A stretch of 64,000 bases of DNA from Candidatus Sericytochromatia bacterium (GTDB lineage Bacteria > Cyanobacteriota > Sericytochromatia > UBA7694 > JACMQJ01). Each line of letters opens with the position of its first letter. The first letter of the stretch is position 1. Of this stretch, positions 9,502 to 19,265 are shown in pieces. The position numbers were made by a program, and so were the translations under genes. The stretch spans positions 1-64,000 of the forward strand of contig BPII01000002.1 in assembly GCA_026004035.1 (NCBI GenBank). The letters are read 5' to 3'. The notes under the pieces are model-generated. The model ran no database searches. It saw only the letters and a program-made list of their open reading frames with translations, and was not told the origin of the DNA.

Positions 9502-10017
9502 CTATACTTTTTTACCTTTTTCCTTTCTTTCTTTTTGCCATTTCCAAACTAATGCACCATTAACTTGTGCAACTTCAGGTTCAGGTTCTCTTTTTGATAT
9601 TTCCTCTACAAAGTCTCTTTTTTCTTGTTCTGACATATCTCCTCTACTTTGAAAATCCATTTTAATAAAATTTTCTTTTGTTTCTTTTGAAGGATTTAAT
9701 ATTCTTTCTAATTCCTCTTTTGGAACTTCTTGTATAACTTTTATTATTTCTTTTTCTAATTCAGAATCTTTTTTTATAATTTTTGGTAATACTATTTTCG
9801 GCGGTTCAGGTGCTTTTGGTTTATCTTCTGGTAATTTTGCCTGTGGTTTTGGAGTAGGTGGAGGAGCAACAACTTTAGGTTCTTCTTTTTTTTGATTTAT
9901 ATCTACTTTAGTAGCTTTTTTTACTGGTGTTGTATCTCTTTTTGAAATAATAAAACTATCCTCTGAACCACTTAAACCAGATGATAAATTACTTGTGTTT
10001 TTTTTATTATCTGACAA
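9502..10017 (-). CDS. Unknown proline/lysine-rich low-complexity protein
   Basis: A 171-residue hydrophilic protein with a TTG start at 10017, supported by AAGGAG about ten bases upstream. Residues ~35-85 are dominated by Pro, Lys, Ala and Val (PPPTPKPQAKLPEDKPKAPEPP), implying a disordered linker. The C-terminal half is charged and probably helical, ending in WKWQKERKEKGKKV. It has no transmembrane or lipoprotein signal. It is the first gene of the unknown three-gene operon, divergent from ftsH across a 274-base gap that must hold both promoters. Confidence 0.7.
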   Translation of the reverse strand: MSDNKKNTSNLSSGLSGSEDSFIISKRDTTPVKKATKVDINQKKEEPKVVAPPPTPKPQAKLPEDKPKAPEPPKIVLPKIIKKDSELEKEIIKVIQEVPKEELERILNPSKETKENFIKMDFQSRGDMSEQEKRDFVEEISKREPEPEVAQVNGALVWKWQKERKEKGKKV

Positions 10018-10291
10018 AATAAGTCTCCTTATAATTTTTAACTTATAATATAAGATTATAATAAATTTGAATAAATTTTCAAATAGTATTTTGAAAATTA
10101 ATATTATAATATTGCTCTAAACTTATAAGGGTTAAAACATAGATTCATAAAGAATTTTTTTTAAACAGATTTTCAAAAAAACAAAAATAAGTTATTTAGT
10201 ATATAATTATAAAGTTTATGTTTTTATAATATATAAAGAGTATTTTAATAAGATAAAATTAATTATGTATATATAATTTAAGGAGTTTTAA

Positions 10292-12145
10292 TTGGGTAAG
10301 ATTTGGAAAAATACAGGATTATACATACTTATAATTCTTGTAGCTGTATCATTTATAAGTTCGTTTTTTAACAAAACAACTAGAGAAGGTAATTTTACAT
10401 ATTCTCAATTTATAGAAAGCTTAAATAATGGAAAAATTAAATCAGTTTCTATAAAAGAGCAAGAAAACATTATAGAAGCAATAACTACTGACAATAAAAG
10501 ATTTAAAGTTACTTACCCATCTGGAGATAGAGAAATTTTTAATGAGTTGAGAAAAAATAAAGTAGAAATAATAGTTGATGATCAAAGACAATCATCTTGG
10601 TTTGTTTCAATATTTTCATCTGTATTTTTACCATTAATAATATTTGTTGCTTTATGGATATTTATGATTAGACAAGCTCAAAGTAGCGGAAGTCAAGCAA
10701 TGTCTTTTGGTAAAAGTAGAGCAAAATTGCTTGTAGATAATAAACCAAAAGTAACATTTAATGACGTAGCTGGCGTTGACGAAGCTAAACAAGAATTACA
10801 AGAAGTTGTAGAATTCTTAAAAACTCCTGAAAAGTTTCAAGCATTAGGAGCAAAAATTCCAAGAGGTGTTTTGCTTGTTGGTCCACCAGGAACAGGTAAA
10901 ACTTTATTAGCAAAAGCTGTTGCTGGTGAAGCAGGTGTTCCATTTTTTAGTATAAGTGGGTCTGACTTTGTAGAAATGTTTGTTGGTGTTGGTGCTTCAA
11001 GAGTTAGAGATTTGTTTGAGCAAGCAAAAAAACATTCACCTTGTATTATATTTATAGATGAAATAGATGCTGTAGGAAGACAAAGAGGAGCTGGTTTAGG
11101 TGGTGGTCATGATGAAAGAGAACAAACACTTAATCAATTATTGGTAGAAATGGATGGATTTGAAGATAACAGTAGCGTTATAATAATAGCTGCTACAAAT
11201 AGACCCGATATTTTAGATTCAGCCTTATTAAGACCAGGTAGATTTGATAGACAGGTTATAGTTGATAGACCTGATTTAAAAGGAAGAGAAGATATATTAA
11301 AAGTTCATATAAAAGGTAAGCCATTAGCAAAAGATATTGATATAAAAGTTTTGGCAAAAAGAACTCCTGGATTTACTGGTGCTGACTTAGAAAATTTAAC
11401 AAATGAAGCTGCACTAATAGCAGCTAGACATTCTAGAAAAGAAATAACAATGCAAGATATAGAAGAAGCAATAGATAAAGTTATAGCAGGACCTGAAAAG
11501 AAAAATAGAATTATTACAGATAAAGAAAAAAGAATTATAGCAATTCATGAAATGGGACATACATTAGTTGGAAAATTATTACCTAATTGTGATCCTATTC
11601 ATAAAGTAACTATAGTTTCAAGAGGAATGGCACTAGGTTTAACAATGACATTACCAGAAGACCATGTCTTAACATCAAAGCAAGAACTTATGGATAGAAT
11701 AGCTATGTTATTAGGTGGTAGAGTAGCTGAAGAAATCGTATTTGGAGAAATAACAACAGGTGCTAAAAATGATTTAGAAAGAGCAACTGAAATAGCAAAA
11801 AAAATGGTAATGGAGTTTGGAATGACTGATAAATTTGGACCTATTACATTTGGTAAAAATAATGAACATATATTTTTAGGAAGAGATTTTGGACATGACA
11901 GAGATTATAGTGAAGCTATAGCATCTGAAATAGATAATGAAGTAAAAAATATAATATCTGAAAATTATCAAAAAGCTAAAAATATTCTTTTAAAGAATAA
12001 AACTAAATTAATAAAAATAGCTAATATTCTTATTGAAAAAGAAACTTTAGATGGTGAAGAAGTAACTAAATTAATAAGTGAAATACAGGAAGAACCTGAT
12101 ATAAATCTTGATTTTTTAACTAAAAAAGAAGAAAAAGTTCTTTAG
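10292..12145 (+). CDS. ftsH: ATP-dependent zinc metalloprotease FtsH
   Basis: This membrane-bound AAA protease degrades misfolded and regulatory membrane proteins. The 617 residues include TM1 at ~9-26, a periplasmic domain, TM2 at ~103-126, Walker A GPPGTGKT near 197, Walker B DEIDAVG near 256, the SRH region [21 protein letters not shown], and the zinc site near 418-422. The site reads HEMGH where most FtsH proteins have HEAGH; both His and the Glu are kept, so activity is expected. The third ligand region [14 protein letters not shown] is present. The start is TTG at 10292 with AAGGAG seven bases upstream. Confidence 0.97.
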   Translation: MGKIWKNTGLYILIILVAVSFISSFFNKTTREGNFTYSQFIESLNNGKIKSVSIKEQENIIEAITTDNKRFKVTYPSGDREIFNELRKNKVEIIVDDQRQSSWFVSIFSSVFLPLIIFVALWIFMIRQAQSSGSQAMSFGKSRAKLLVDNKPKVTFNDVAGVDEAKQELQEVVEFLKTPEKFQALGAKIPRGVLLVGPPGTGKTLLAKAVAGEAGVPFFSISGSDFVEMFVGVGASRVRDLFEQAKKHSPCIIFIDEIDAVGRQRGAGLGGGHDEREQTLNQLLVEMDGFEDNSSVIIIAATNRPDILDSALLRPGRFDRQVIVDRPDLKGREDILKVHIKGKPLAKDIDIKVLAKRTPGFTGADLENLTNEAALIAARHSRKEITMQDIEEAIDKVIAGPEKKNRIITDKEKRIIAIHEMGHTLVGKLLPNCDPIHKVTIVSRGMALGLTMTLPEDHVLTSKQELMDRIAMLLGGRVAEEIVFGEITTGAKNDLERATEIAKKMVMEFGMTDKFGPITFGKNNEHIFLGRDFGHDRDYSEAIASEIDNEVKNIISENYQKAKNILLKNKTKLIKIANILIEKETLDGEEVTKLISEIQEEPDINLDFLTKKEEKVL

Positions 12146-12202
12146 AATGTTTATTATTACTTAATTGTAAAAATATTCACAATTTAAGATTTAACACTAC
12201 CT

Positions 12203-12806
12203 AGCAAGAAGTCCTCCACTTCTACTTTGTAAGTAGGAGATGGATTGCTATTTTCTGCTTGACAAACTACAGGTTTCAGCATACATTATTAGTATTATGA
12301 CAATACAATTAGACACTAATAAGCATAATGCAAGGAACATGCTAAAAACTTATAAATACCGCATATATCCGAATAAAGTACAGATTGAACTCCTTGCAAA
12401 GATTTTTGGATGTGTCAGGTTATACTTGAATAAAGCATTAAAAATAAAGCTTGAAGCATTAGAAAAGAAGGAAAAGATACCACAAGTTTTAGCATCTGAT
12501 CTTAAGAAAGAGTTTGAGTCTCTTAAAGAAGTAGATAGCCTTGCACTAGCTAATGCTCAGCTACAATTAAAAAAAGCTTTCAAAAAATGGCTAAAAGATA
12601 AAACACATAAAGAACATAAATTCAAGAATGGGTTTGCTCACCTTAAGATCAGTAAGACAGGAAATGTACAAACTCAAGCATGTGGAGATAGCTCTGGTAG
12701 CGGAATGGTAGAAATACCAGTCTACAAGTCATTATCGCTGAAAGAGGAAGCTCCATGCTCTATAGCACGGAGTAGTTCACTCAATGAAATGTTAAAATGT
12801 TAATTT
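12203..12806 (+). mobile_element. Remnant of an IS200/IS605-type element
   Basis: The segment between ftsH and hutH carries an internally deleted tnpB and, on its left, an imperfect hairpin at 12214-12239 (CTCC-ACTT paired with AAGT-a-GGAG). This resembles the bulged hairpins at IS200/IS605 ends. A good promoter (TTGACA at 12259, TACATT at 12282, spacing 17) and an 8-bp inverted repeat TTATTAGT/ACTAATAA (12286-12322) precede the tnpB fragment. No tnpA is present. The right boundary abuts the hutH ATG. Boundaries are approximate. Confidence 0.6.
12339..12803 (+). pseudogene. TnpB (OrfB) with large in-frame internal deletion
   Basis: This 154-codon frame starts with a classic TnpB N-terminus, MLKTYKYRIYPNKVQIELL, with AGGA five bases upstream. 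At about residue 110 it jumps to a TnpB C-terminal tail, TQACGDSSGSGMVEIPV. The whole RuvC-like nuclease core with its catalytic acids and the zinc finger is missing, roughly 200 or more residues compared with the usual length. It therefore cannot be an RNA-guided nuclease. The fusion is in frame, so a short peptide could still be made. Confidence 0.75.
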
Positions 12807-14333
12807 ATGAACAAAGAATTTTATATAAATGGTTCTAATCTAAATTTAAAAATATGTGAAAAAATTATAAATAATAATTATAAAATATACGTATCTAATG
12901 ATTGTTTTAAAGTCATAAATAAATCAAGAAAAGTTGTAGAAGATATTTTAAAAGAAAATAGAATTGTATATGGTATAAATACAGGTTTTGGTTTTTTAAA
13001 AAATAAAATTATTTCAAATAAAGATATAGAAAAACTACAAGAAAATTTGATATTAAGTCATTCTGTAGGTGTTGGAGATTATCTTGATATTGTAATATCA
13101 AAATTAATGTTACTCCTAAGAGCAAATGCTTTATGCAAAGGTTATTCTGGAGTTAGAATAGATTTAATAAATAAAATTCTTGAATTTTTTAATAATAATA
13201 TTATACCTGTAATTCCATCTCAAGGCTCTGTTGGTGCAAGTGGCGATTTAGCTCCTTTATCACATATGGCATTAGCAATCATAGGAAAAGGAAAAGTTTT
13301 TTATAAAAAAAAGATATTTTATACTGAAGAAGTATTAAAAAAATTAAAAATTGAACCGATAAAATTAGAAGCTAAAGAAGGGCTAGCTTTAATTAATGGA
13401 ACTCAATTTATGTCTTCTATAGCTGTTTATGTTTTAATAAAAGCTTTAAAACTTATAGATATAGCTGATGTAATTTCAGCTATTACTTTAGACGCTCTAA
13501 AAGGAACATCAATAGCTTTTAAAAAAGAATTACATATTATAAGAAACCATAAAGGACAAATACAAAGTGCAAACAATTTATATAAATTACTTCAAGATAG
13601 TGAAATAGCACACTCACATAAAAATTGTAATCAAGTGCAAGATGCATATTCATTAAGATGTATTCCTCAAGTTCATGGTGCTGTAAGAGATTCAATAGAT
13701 TATTGTAAAAATATTGTTGAAATAGAAATAAATTCAGTAACTGATAATCCTATAATACTACCCGATACTAATGAAGTTATAAGTTGTGGTAACTTTCACG
13801 GTGAGCCTATCGCTATATCAATGGATTTATTAGGAATAGCTTTATCCGAGCTAGGAAATATATCAGAAAGAAGAAGTGAGAGATTATTAAATCCAAACTT
13901 AAATAATGGACTACCTGCTTTCTTATCAAATTCATCAGGTATTAATTCTGGATTTATGATAGCACAATATACAGCTGCTTCTTTAGTTTCTGAAAATAAA
14001 GTTTTATCTCATCCTGCAAGCGTAGATTCTATACCTACATCAGCTAACCAAGAAGATCATGTAAGTATGGGCTCAATATCAGCTAGAAAATGCTTAAATA
14101 TTTTAAAAAATTTAGAGTATATACTATCCATTGAGTTACTATGTTCTTGTCAAGCAATTGATTTTAGAAAACCTCTTAAAACAAGTGATAGACTTCAATC
14201 AATATATAATTTGGTTAGAGAAAATGTAAACTTTTTGTCTGAAGATAGAATAATATATGAAGATATTAATAAAATAAAAAATTTAATAAATTCTAGTAAA
14301 TTTTATAATCAAATTAAAAAAATTTTAAAGTAA
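12807..14333 (+). CDS. hutH: Histidine ammonia-lyase
   Basis: Deaminates L-histidine to urocanate, the first step of histidine degradation. The 508-residue length is normal. The MIO cofactor triad Ala-Ser-Gly lies near residues 143-145 in GASGDLAPLSH. Other family blocks are YGINTGFGFL near the N-terminus, NGTQFM, QDAYSLRCIPQVHG and SVDSIPTSANQEDHVS. No other hut gene is visible within the window. The ATG follows the TnpB remnant by three bases and has no clear ribosome binding site, so the mobile element seems to have replaced the natural leader. An aromatic amino acid lyase of the same family is a less likely alternative. Confidence 0.92.
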   Translation: MNKEFYINGSNLNLKICEKIINNNYKIYVSNDCFKVINKSRKVVEDILKENRIVYGINTGFGFLKNKIISNKDIEKLQENLILSHSVGVGDYLDIVISKLMLLLRANALCKGYSGVRIDLINKILEFFNNNIIPVIPSQGSVGASGDLAPLSHMALAIIGKGKVFYKKKIFYTEEVLKKLKIEPIKLEAKEGLALINGTQFMSSIAVYVLIKALKLIDIADVISAITLDALKGTSIAFKKELHIIRNHKGQIQSANNLYKLLQDSEIAHSHKNCNQVQDAYSLRCIPQVHGAVRDSIDYCKNIVEIEINSVTDNPIILPDTNEVISCGNFHGEPIAISMDLLGIALSELGNISERRSERLLNPNLNNGLPAFLSNSSGINSGFMIAQYTAASLVSENKVLSHPASVDSIPTSANQEDHVSMGSISARKCLNILKNLEYILSIELLCSCQAIDFRKPLKTSDRLQSIYNLVRENVNFLSEDRIIYEDINKIKNLINSSKFYNQIKKILK

Positions 14334-14340
14334 TTGAGTA

Positions 14341-14369
14341 GACACTGGGCTAATGTTATTTTTTGATAA
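14341..14369 (-). repeat. End fragment of MITE family A, inverted
   Basis: Read on the minus strand, this piece matches the right end of family A (TATCAAAAAATAACATTAGCCCAGTG). Only about 29 bases remain, and a family B element begins immediately after. Confidence 0.6.
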
Positions 14370-14370
14370 T

Positions 14371-14545
14371 AATACCAATTTATTAAATTGATAGTGCATT
14401 AAAGATAAATGTTTTTTATAGTTATAATTTTTTTTAATTATACTAAAATTCTTATATGTCAAGTAATTTATTAAAAATTTATAGTTTTTTAATTTTTTAT
14501 ACTTTATTTTTAACTATTAATCATGCATCATTTATTATAAAATCT
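14371..14545 (+). repeat. MITE-like repeat family B, copy 1
   Basis: An AT-rich non-coding element starting AATACCAATTTATTAAATTG. It matches the copy at 32503-32685 over most of its length, for example ACTAAAATTCTTATATGTCA and TTTATACTTTATTTTTAACT. The right inverted end is degenerate here compared with the other copy. It lies just downstream of hutH. Confidence 0.75.
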
Positions 14546-14934
14546 CAACAATAAAATTATAAATTTAGTGTAAAGTGGTATTAATAACATTTAGATAACA
14601 ATATTAAGTTGAAAAAAATACAAAATATTTTATTACTTTTTAAGCAATCTTATAAGTTATAATCTAGTTTCTGTAATTATTTCATAAGTTATAATAATTA
14701 TTTTGTTAATATTAACCTCTTATCAAGTAAAGAAAATACTTTTAGCTGGTTACTAATTTCGTTGTTAAGGTTTATTTATATTTCAATGTGGAGATTTTTT
14801 CATTCTTTATTACTGAAATTTATTCACATTATATAAAGTTTAATATTAGTATAATTTTAAATTAAAATATGCAAGATTATTTAATTAAATGATATATACT
14901 TTTATAGAGGATAGTATTTTTATTACTAAATTTT
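14546..14934. other. 389-base gene-free AT-rich stretch
   Basis: I see no plausible gene or structured RNA. It contains CTTATAAGTTATAA (about 14649-14662) and CATAAGTTATAA (about 14683-14694), both related to the perfect palindrome at 33822-33841. It probably holds the promoter of the small gene at 14935. Confidence 0.4.
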
Positions 14935-15330
14935 ATGGATAATCAATTGAATAGTTATAATTCAGCTAGTATATTTAATGCTGTGTATTCATATAACACT
15001 ATTGGAAAAATGGCAGCAGGTAATAATGTTATTATGAGTGCATCAACACCAGGATTACCTCAAGATACTTTTAGGAGAAACTATTCTTTTACATCTCAAA
15101 GATTTATGAAACCTGTAAGTGAAGCGACTAAGTTTATCAAAGATTTAGGTCAAGCAATATCTAGTATAGGATTTATTTCAAAAATAGTTTCATTTTTTTA
15201 TCCGCCAGCAGCAGCTGTGAGTTCAATTACAGAAATAGCAGGACCAGTTATGGTTAATCTTGTAGGTGATACAGAACCAAAACCTGTTGTTTATAATACA
15301 ACTGAAAAATACAATCCTTGGATTAGATAA
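14935..15330 (+). CDS. Unknown small protein
   Basis: This 131-residue protein is not recognised. The N-terminal ~65 residues are Asn/Ser/Tyr-rich without a classical signal peptide. Residues ~66-105 form a hydrophobic, Ile/Ser/Ala-rich segment (SSIGFISKIVSFFYPPAAAV) that could insert in a membrane or form an amphipathic hairpin. The tail is polar and ends YNPWIR. The ribosome binding site is weak. Its stop abuts the convergent murG stop, so it is a single-gene unit preceded by a long AT-rich leader. Confidence 0.6.
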   Translation: MDNQLNSYNSASIFNAVYSYNTIGKMAAGNNVIMSASTPGLPQDTFRRNYSFTSQRFMKPVSEATKFIKDLGQAISSIGFISKIVSFFYPPAAAVSSITEIAGPVMVNLVGDTEPKPVVYNTTEKYNPWIR

Positions 15331-16386
15331 TTAGCAATATTTATTTAATATATCTAAAATTTTTTTATTAGAATCTATATAATTTGATTTATTCATCTTA
15401 TAAATAAATTCATTTCTTCTATCGTAAAGCTCCAAAATTTTATTTAATAAAAGTTCTGAATTTAATTCTTCTTCTTCAATTACAATACTAAAACCTGATT
15501 TCTCAAATGATTTTGCATTAAGAATTTGGTCACCTCTACTAGCTTTTTTTGATAAAGGTATAAGTATATTAGGTTTTTTTAGAGCTAAAATTTCAAATAT
15601 TGAGTTAGCACCAGCTCTTGAGATTACAATATCAGATATCTTTAAAGCATTAAACATTTCTTTTTCTAAATATTCAAATTGTTTATAGCCTTCAATATTT
15701 TCTAAATTTTTATCTATATTACCTTTACCACAGATATGTATAATATTAAAGTTTTTAATTAAATTATCTAAAATTTTTCTAATTTCTTTATTTATAAATT
15801 GAGAGCCAAGACTACCACCAAATATAAGTAATATAGGTTTATTTTCTTTAAAATTTATAAAACTATTATCAATATTATCTTGTAATAACTCTTTTCTTAT
15901 AGGATTTCCTACATATTCTGTTTTATATTTAGGTAAATAATTTATTGTTTCTGGAAAAGATGTTAAAATTTTTGTAGAAAAATAAGATGATATTTTTGTA
16001 GCAAGTCCAGGTGTTATATCAGATTCATGAGATATTATTGGTATTTTGTTTAAAAAACCACTAATAACTACAGGAACAGAAACAAAACCACCTTTTGAAA
16101 AAATTAAATTAGGTTTTATTTTTCTTATAATAAAAAAACTTTGTATTATACCTAATAAAACTTTAAATATATCAATAAAATTTTCTATTGAAAAATATCT
16201 TCTTAATTTACCTGAAAAAATTTCAAAATAAGTAATATTTTCTTTTAAAATAAGTTCCTTTTCTATACCTTTTTTTGAACCTATGTAAAATATTTGGAAT
16301 TTATTTCTATCTAATTCATTTATTATTGATATATTAGGAATAACATGACCAGCAGTACCACCACCTGTAAATATTATTTTTTTCAC
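15331..16386 (-). CDS. murG: UDP-GlcNAc:undecaprenyl-PP-MurNAc-pentapeptide GlcNAc transferase
   Basis: Converts lipid I to lipid II at the inner face of the cytoplasmic membrane in peptidoglycan synthesis. At 351 residues it has normal length. The N-terminal glycine loop is GGGTAGHVIPNIS; the acceptor domain shows SKGGFVSVPVV and HESDITPGLA. The C-terminal nucleotide-sugar domain shows GGSLGSQFIN and the donor-binding segment SRAGANSIFEILALKKPNIL, with the Glu that contacts the UDP ribose. It is 17 bases downstream of the EF-hand lipoprotein gene and not inside a mur/dcw cluster here. Confidence 0.96.
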   Translation of the reverse strand: MKKIIFTGGGTAGHVIPNISIINELDRNKFQIFYIGSKKGIEKELILKENITYFEIFSGKLRRYFSIENFIDIFKVLLGIIQSFFIIRKIKPNLIFSKGGFVSVPVVISGFLNKIPIISHESDITPGLATKISSYFSTKILTSFPETINYLPKYKTEYVGNPIRKELLQDNIDNSFINFKENKPILLIFGGSLGSQFINKEIRKILDNLIKNFNIIHICGKGNIDKNLENIEGYKQFEYLEKEMFNALKISDIVISRAGANSIFEILALKKPNILIPLSKKASRGDQILNAKSFEKSGFSIVIEEEELNSELLLNKILELYDRRNEFIYKMNKSNYIDSNKKILDILNKYC

Positions 16387-16403
16387 TTAAAAATACAAAT
16401 TTG

Positions 16404-17225
16404 TTAGTTATTTGAAGGTTGTTCTGATCTTGGAGGTTCAGATGGATTAGTTGGTTCTGATGGTGGTGGAACATCAGAAGGTGGTTCTGATGATGAAGGT
16501 GGTTCAACAGGTGCTGGTGTAGGACTTGGAGAAGGTTGTTGTAAAGGTAACTCTAAATATGCTTTACTTATTGCATAATACATATCTTCAAACTCACTAA
16601 AAGTTAATGAGTTATTTTTATTTTTATCAGCTAAATTAAATTGAGCTAGCATAGAAGTTTTTAACTCATAACTAGCACCTTCAAATGTAGCCATAAATTC
16701 CTGTTTTGATAAATTTTTATTTTGGTTTTTGTCCATATAAGCAAACATTAAAGAAACACTTTTTCTAATATCAGCTTTGGTAGTTCCTAAAAAATTAGAA
16801 ATAGAATCTTTTGCTTCTTTCAATGTTATTCTACTATCTTTATTTTTATCTACCGAAGAAAATCTTTTTTCTGGATCAGATGATATTATTTTATCTTTTG
16901 AAAATGTTAAAGTATTATTATTTTCAATTTTAGGTTCTTCTAATTGTAAATCTTGAACAAAAGAGGGAGGTAAAGTAGCTTTAAAATACTCAACATATTC
17001 AGTTTTAGAAATATATTTGTTTTTATTTTTATCCATTTTATCGAAAACAAATTTTACTTGAAAATTCATATAATCATCTAATCCTTTTGCAGACATTGTT
17101 GAAATTTGATTTTGTGAATTTCCAATATTAGAAACTGGTTGTAAATTAAAATCACTTTGAACAGAGCAAGCAAATAAGTTTGATGCTACCAATAAAGAAA
17201 TAAGAAAAGAAGAATAACTTTTCAT
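16404..17225 (-). CDS. EF-hand lipoprotein with proline-rich tail
   Basis: A 273-residue predicted lipoprotein. The N-terminus is a signal peptide ending in lipobox LFAC, with Cys20 lipidated. Four EF-hand loops follow: DKNKNKYISKTEY, DKNKDSRITLKEA, DKNQNKNLSKQEF and DKNKNNSLTFSEF. Two loops use Asn or Ser where Gly is usual. The last ~45 residues are a Pro/Ser/Glu-rich tail, probably a surface linker. It probably acts as an exported calcium-binding protein; the partner is unknown. The broken gene at 1-475 is of the same type. Confidence 0.85.
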   Translation of the reverse strand: MKSYSSFLISLLVASNLFACSVQSDFNLQPVSNIGNSQNQISTMSAKGLDDYMNFQVKFVFDKMDKNKNKYISKTEYVEYFKATLPPSFVQDLQLEEPKIENNNTLTFSKDKIISSDPEKRFSSVDKNKDSRITLKEAKDSISNFLGTTKADIRKSVSLMFAYMDKNQNKNLSKQEFMATFEGASYELKTSMLAQFNLADKNKNNSLTFSEFEDMYYAISKAYLELPLQQPSPSPTPAPVEPPSSSEPPSDVPPPSEPTNPSEPPRSEQPSNN

Positions 17226-17308
17226 TTAAAAACTCCAAAAAACAATATTATAACTACATTATAGCATTTAGCTAAATTCTTTTAATTCTTGCTTTAAATT
17301 AAAATAAC

Positions 17309-18292
17309 TTAAGATAATAATTCTTTAATAGATTCTTTTTCTTCTAATAATTCATTCTTTGTTATCTCTATTTTTTCTTTATCAAAGTCATTTAATTCTA
17401 AATTTTTAACAATTTCCCAATCATTACCATTACTTCTAACTGGAAAACTAAATATTAGACCTTCTTCTATTCCATAACTGCCATCAGAAGAAACAGCAAC
17501 AGAGAAAAATTCACCTTCTGGAGTAGGATTTATTAAAGCTTTTATAGTGTCAATTATTGCATTAGCTGCTGAAGCTGCTGAAGATGCACCTCTTGCTTTT
17601 ATTATAGTAGCTCCTCTTTGCTGAACAGTTGAAATAAACTCACCTTTTAGCCAATCATAATCAGTTATAACATCAGTAACTTTTTTACCATTTATTGTAG
17701 CATGATTAAAGTCAGGATATTGAGTTGATGAATGGTTACCCCATATAGCAACATTTTTAACTTGAGTATTATGAACTCCTGCTTTTTGTGCTAATTGAGT
17801 TACTGCTCTATTTTGATCTAACATAGTCATTGCAAAAATATTTTTATGAGAAATTCTTTTTAAATTACTTTTTGCTATCAAAGCATTAGTATTACAAGGA
17901 TTACCAACTACTAAAATTTTACAAGATTCTTTAGCATTATTATCAATAGCTTTACCTTGCTTTGTAAAAATTCCACCGTTTATATGTAGTAAATCTTTTC
18001 TTTCCATACCAGCTTTTCTTGGAACAGCACCCACAAGAATAGCCCAATCAATATCTTTAAAAGCTGTGTTTAAGTCTGATGTAATTGTAATACCTGATAA
18101 GTTAGGAAAAGCACAATCATCTAACTCCATTTTTACCCCTTCTAAAGCAGGCAATGCTGACTCAAGTTCTAATAAACTTAAATGAACATCTGTATTATAG
18201 CCAAAAACTTCTCCTGAAGCTAATCTAAAAAGTAAAGCATAACCTATTTGTCCTGCTGCACCTGTAACAGCTATCTTAACTGATTTTCTCAT
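17309..18292 (-). CDS. mdh: Malate dehydrogenase
   Basis: NAD(P)-dependent malate/oxaloacetate interconversion in the TCA cycle. The start is set at the ATG 18292 because AAGGAG lies just upstream, giving 327 residues; an in-frame upstream start at 18319 has no such support. The Rossmann loop is [19 protein letters not shown], typical of the cytosolic-type malate dehydrogenase. Substrate-binding Arg lies in [16 protein letters not shown]-binding Asn in VGNPCNTNA, and the catalytic His in [11 protein letters not shown]. The gene stands alone between two lipoprotein genes. Confidence 0.95.
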   Translation of the reverse strand: MRKSVKIAVTGAAGQIGYALLFRLASGEVFGYNTDVHLSLLELESALPALEGVKMELDDCAFPNLSGITITSDLNTAFKDIDWAILVGAVPRKAGMERKDLLHINGGIFTKQGKAIDNNAKESCKILVVGNPCNTNALIAKSNLKRISHKNIFAMTMLDQNRAVTQLAQKAGVHNTQVKNVAIWGNHSSTQYPDFNHATINGKKVTDVITDYDWLKGEFISTVQQRGATIIKARGASSAASAANAIIDTIKALINPTPEGEFFSVAVSSDGSYGIEEGLIFSFPVRSNGNDWEIVKNLELNDFDKEKIEITKNELLEEKESIKELLS

Positions 18293-18394
18293 AAATCTCC
18301 TTAAACAAAAAATTAACAAATGTTTATTATATCATGACTTTAGTAAAATAGGATTAACTTAATATCATATTCTGTTAAGTTTAGTAATTTTAAT

Positions 18395-18961
18395 TTATAA
18401 AGCATTTTTCTTTTTGAATTCTTCAAAAGAGATAGTTTTATATGAATCTGAAAAAACATAATTTGCTATATCATATAAATGATCAGGATGAACAAAACCT
18501 GGTAACTGTCCTATTGCTTCAGTTTCTGTATTCATAAAAAATAGTGTAGGATATGCACTTACACCAAATATAGTAGCAAGTTCTCTTTCTGTAACTTTTT
18601 TACCATTAAATTCAACAATATTATCAGATTCAGCATTTACTTTAATTGATACAAAGTTTTTATTCATGAAGTTATATACTTTTTGATTAGTAAAAGTTTC
18701 ATTATCCATTTTTTTACAATAACTACACCAATCAGTGTAAAAATCCAAAAAGATTTTTTTATTATTCTTTTTCGATTTTTTAATTCCTTCAGAAAAAGTG
18801 TTCCAAATCATACTTTCATGACTTGATTTTAAGACTAATTTATTATCATTATCATATTTACTAGCATTTGTTTTTTGATAATTTTCCTTACTTTCCTCAT
18901 TACATGACATTAATAACAAAGGAAGAACTAAAGATATACTTAAAAAAAATTTTTTTACCAT
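18395..18961 (-). CDS. Thioredoxin-fold lipoprotein
   Basis: A 188-residue exported lipoprotein with lipobox LLMSC (Cys20). After a ~40-residue linker comes a thioredoxin fold with the redox motif DWCSYCKKM (Cys79, Cys82) and the cis-Pro segment VSAYPTLFF. The arrangement resembles the DsbD-gamma/thioredoxin_7 group, which move electrons to periplasmic disulfides or support cytochrome c maturation. The latter would suit the hexaheme cytochrome encoded about 3.5 kb away, but that link is inference. Confidence 0.87.
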   Translation of the reverse strand: MVKKFFLSISLVLPLLLMSCNEESKENYQKTNASKYDNDNKLVLKSSHESMIWNTFSEGIKKSKKNNKKIFLDFYTDWCSYCKKMDNETFTNQKVYNFMNKNFVSIKVNAESDNIVEFNGKKVTERELATIFGVSAYPTLFFMNTETEAIGQLPGFVHPDHLYDIANYVFSDSYKTISFEEFKKKNAL

Positions 18962-19084
18962 ACTATATACTCCATAATATAGATATTAGCATATGAAATA
19001 TTTTGCGTATAATAATTGTTAAATTTTTTATATCAAATAAAATTTTTATTTTTATTATGATAGAATTATTATTCGTAATCAAAT

Positions 19085-19156
19085 TGGGGTGTCGCCAAGC
19101 GGTAAGGCATCGGGTTTTGGTCCCGACATTCGTGGGTTCGAATCCTACCACCCCAG
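19085..19156 (+). tRNA. tRNA-Gln (anticodon TTG)
   Basis: The full cloverleaf is readable. The acceptor stem is TGGGGTG paired with CACCCCA plus discriminator G; the D-arm is GCCAAGCGGTAAGGC. The anticodon arm is TCGGG-TTTTGGT-CCCGA with anticodon TTG, and the T-arm is GTGGG-TTCGAAT-CCTAC. CCA is not encoded. A T-run follows and may serve as terminator. Confidence 0.97.
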
Positions 19157-19265
19157 TTTTTTTTAAATTATTTGTAAAGTAATGTAAAAAATAAGAATGT
19201 TGTAAAAGATATTTTCTATATAACCTAAGGTTAATATTTTTTTAATTTATTATTAAGGAGGAAAG

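Noticed and set aside
12286..12322. Inverted repeat TTATTAGT/ACTAATAA as terminator
   Set aside because: No following T-run, and it lies between a good promoter and the tnpB fragment start.
12339..12803. Nuclease-dead TnpB-like repressor (TldR type)
   Set aside because: Those proteins keep the RNA-binding body; here most of the protein is deleted, so guide binding is unlikely.
18963..19151. Minus-strand frame of 62 codons overlapping the tRNA
   Set aside because: It runs through the complete tRNA-Gln; the peptide is just the reverse reading of the tRNA and its AT-rich flank.
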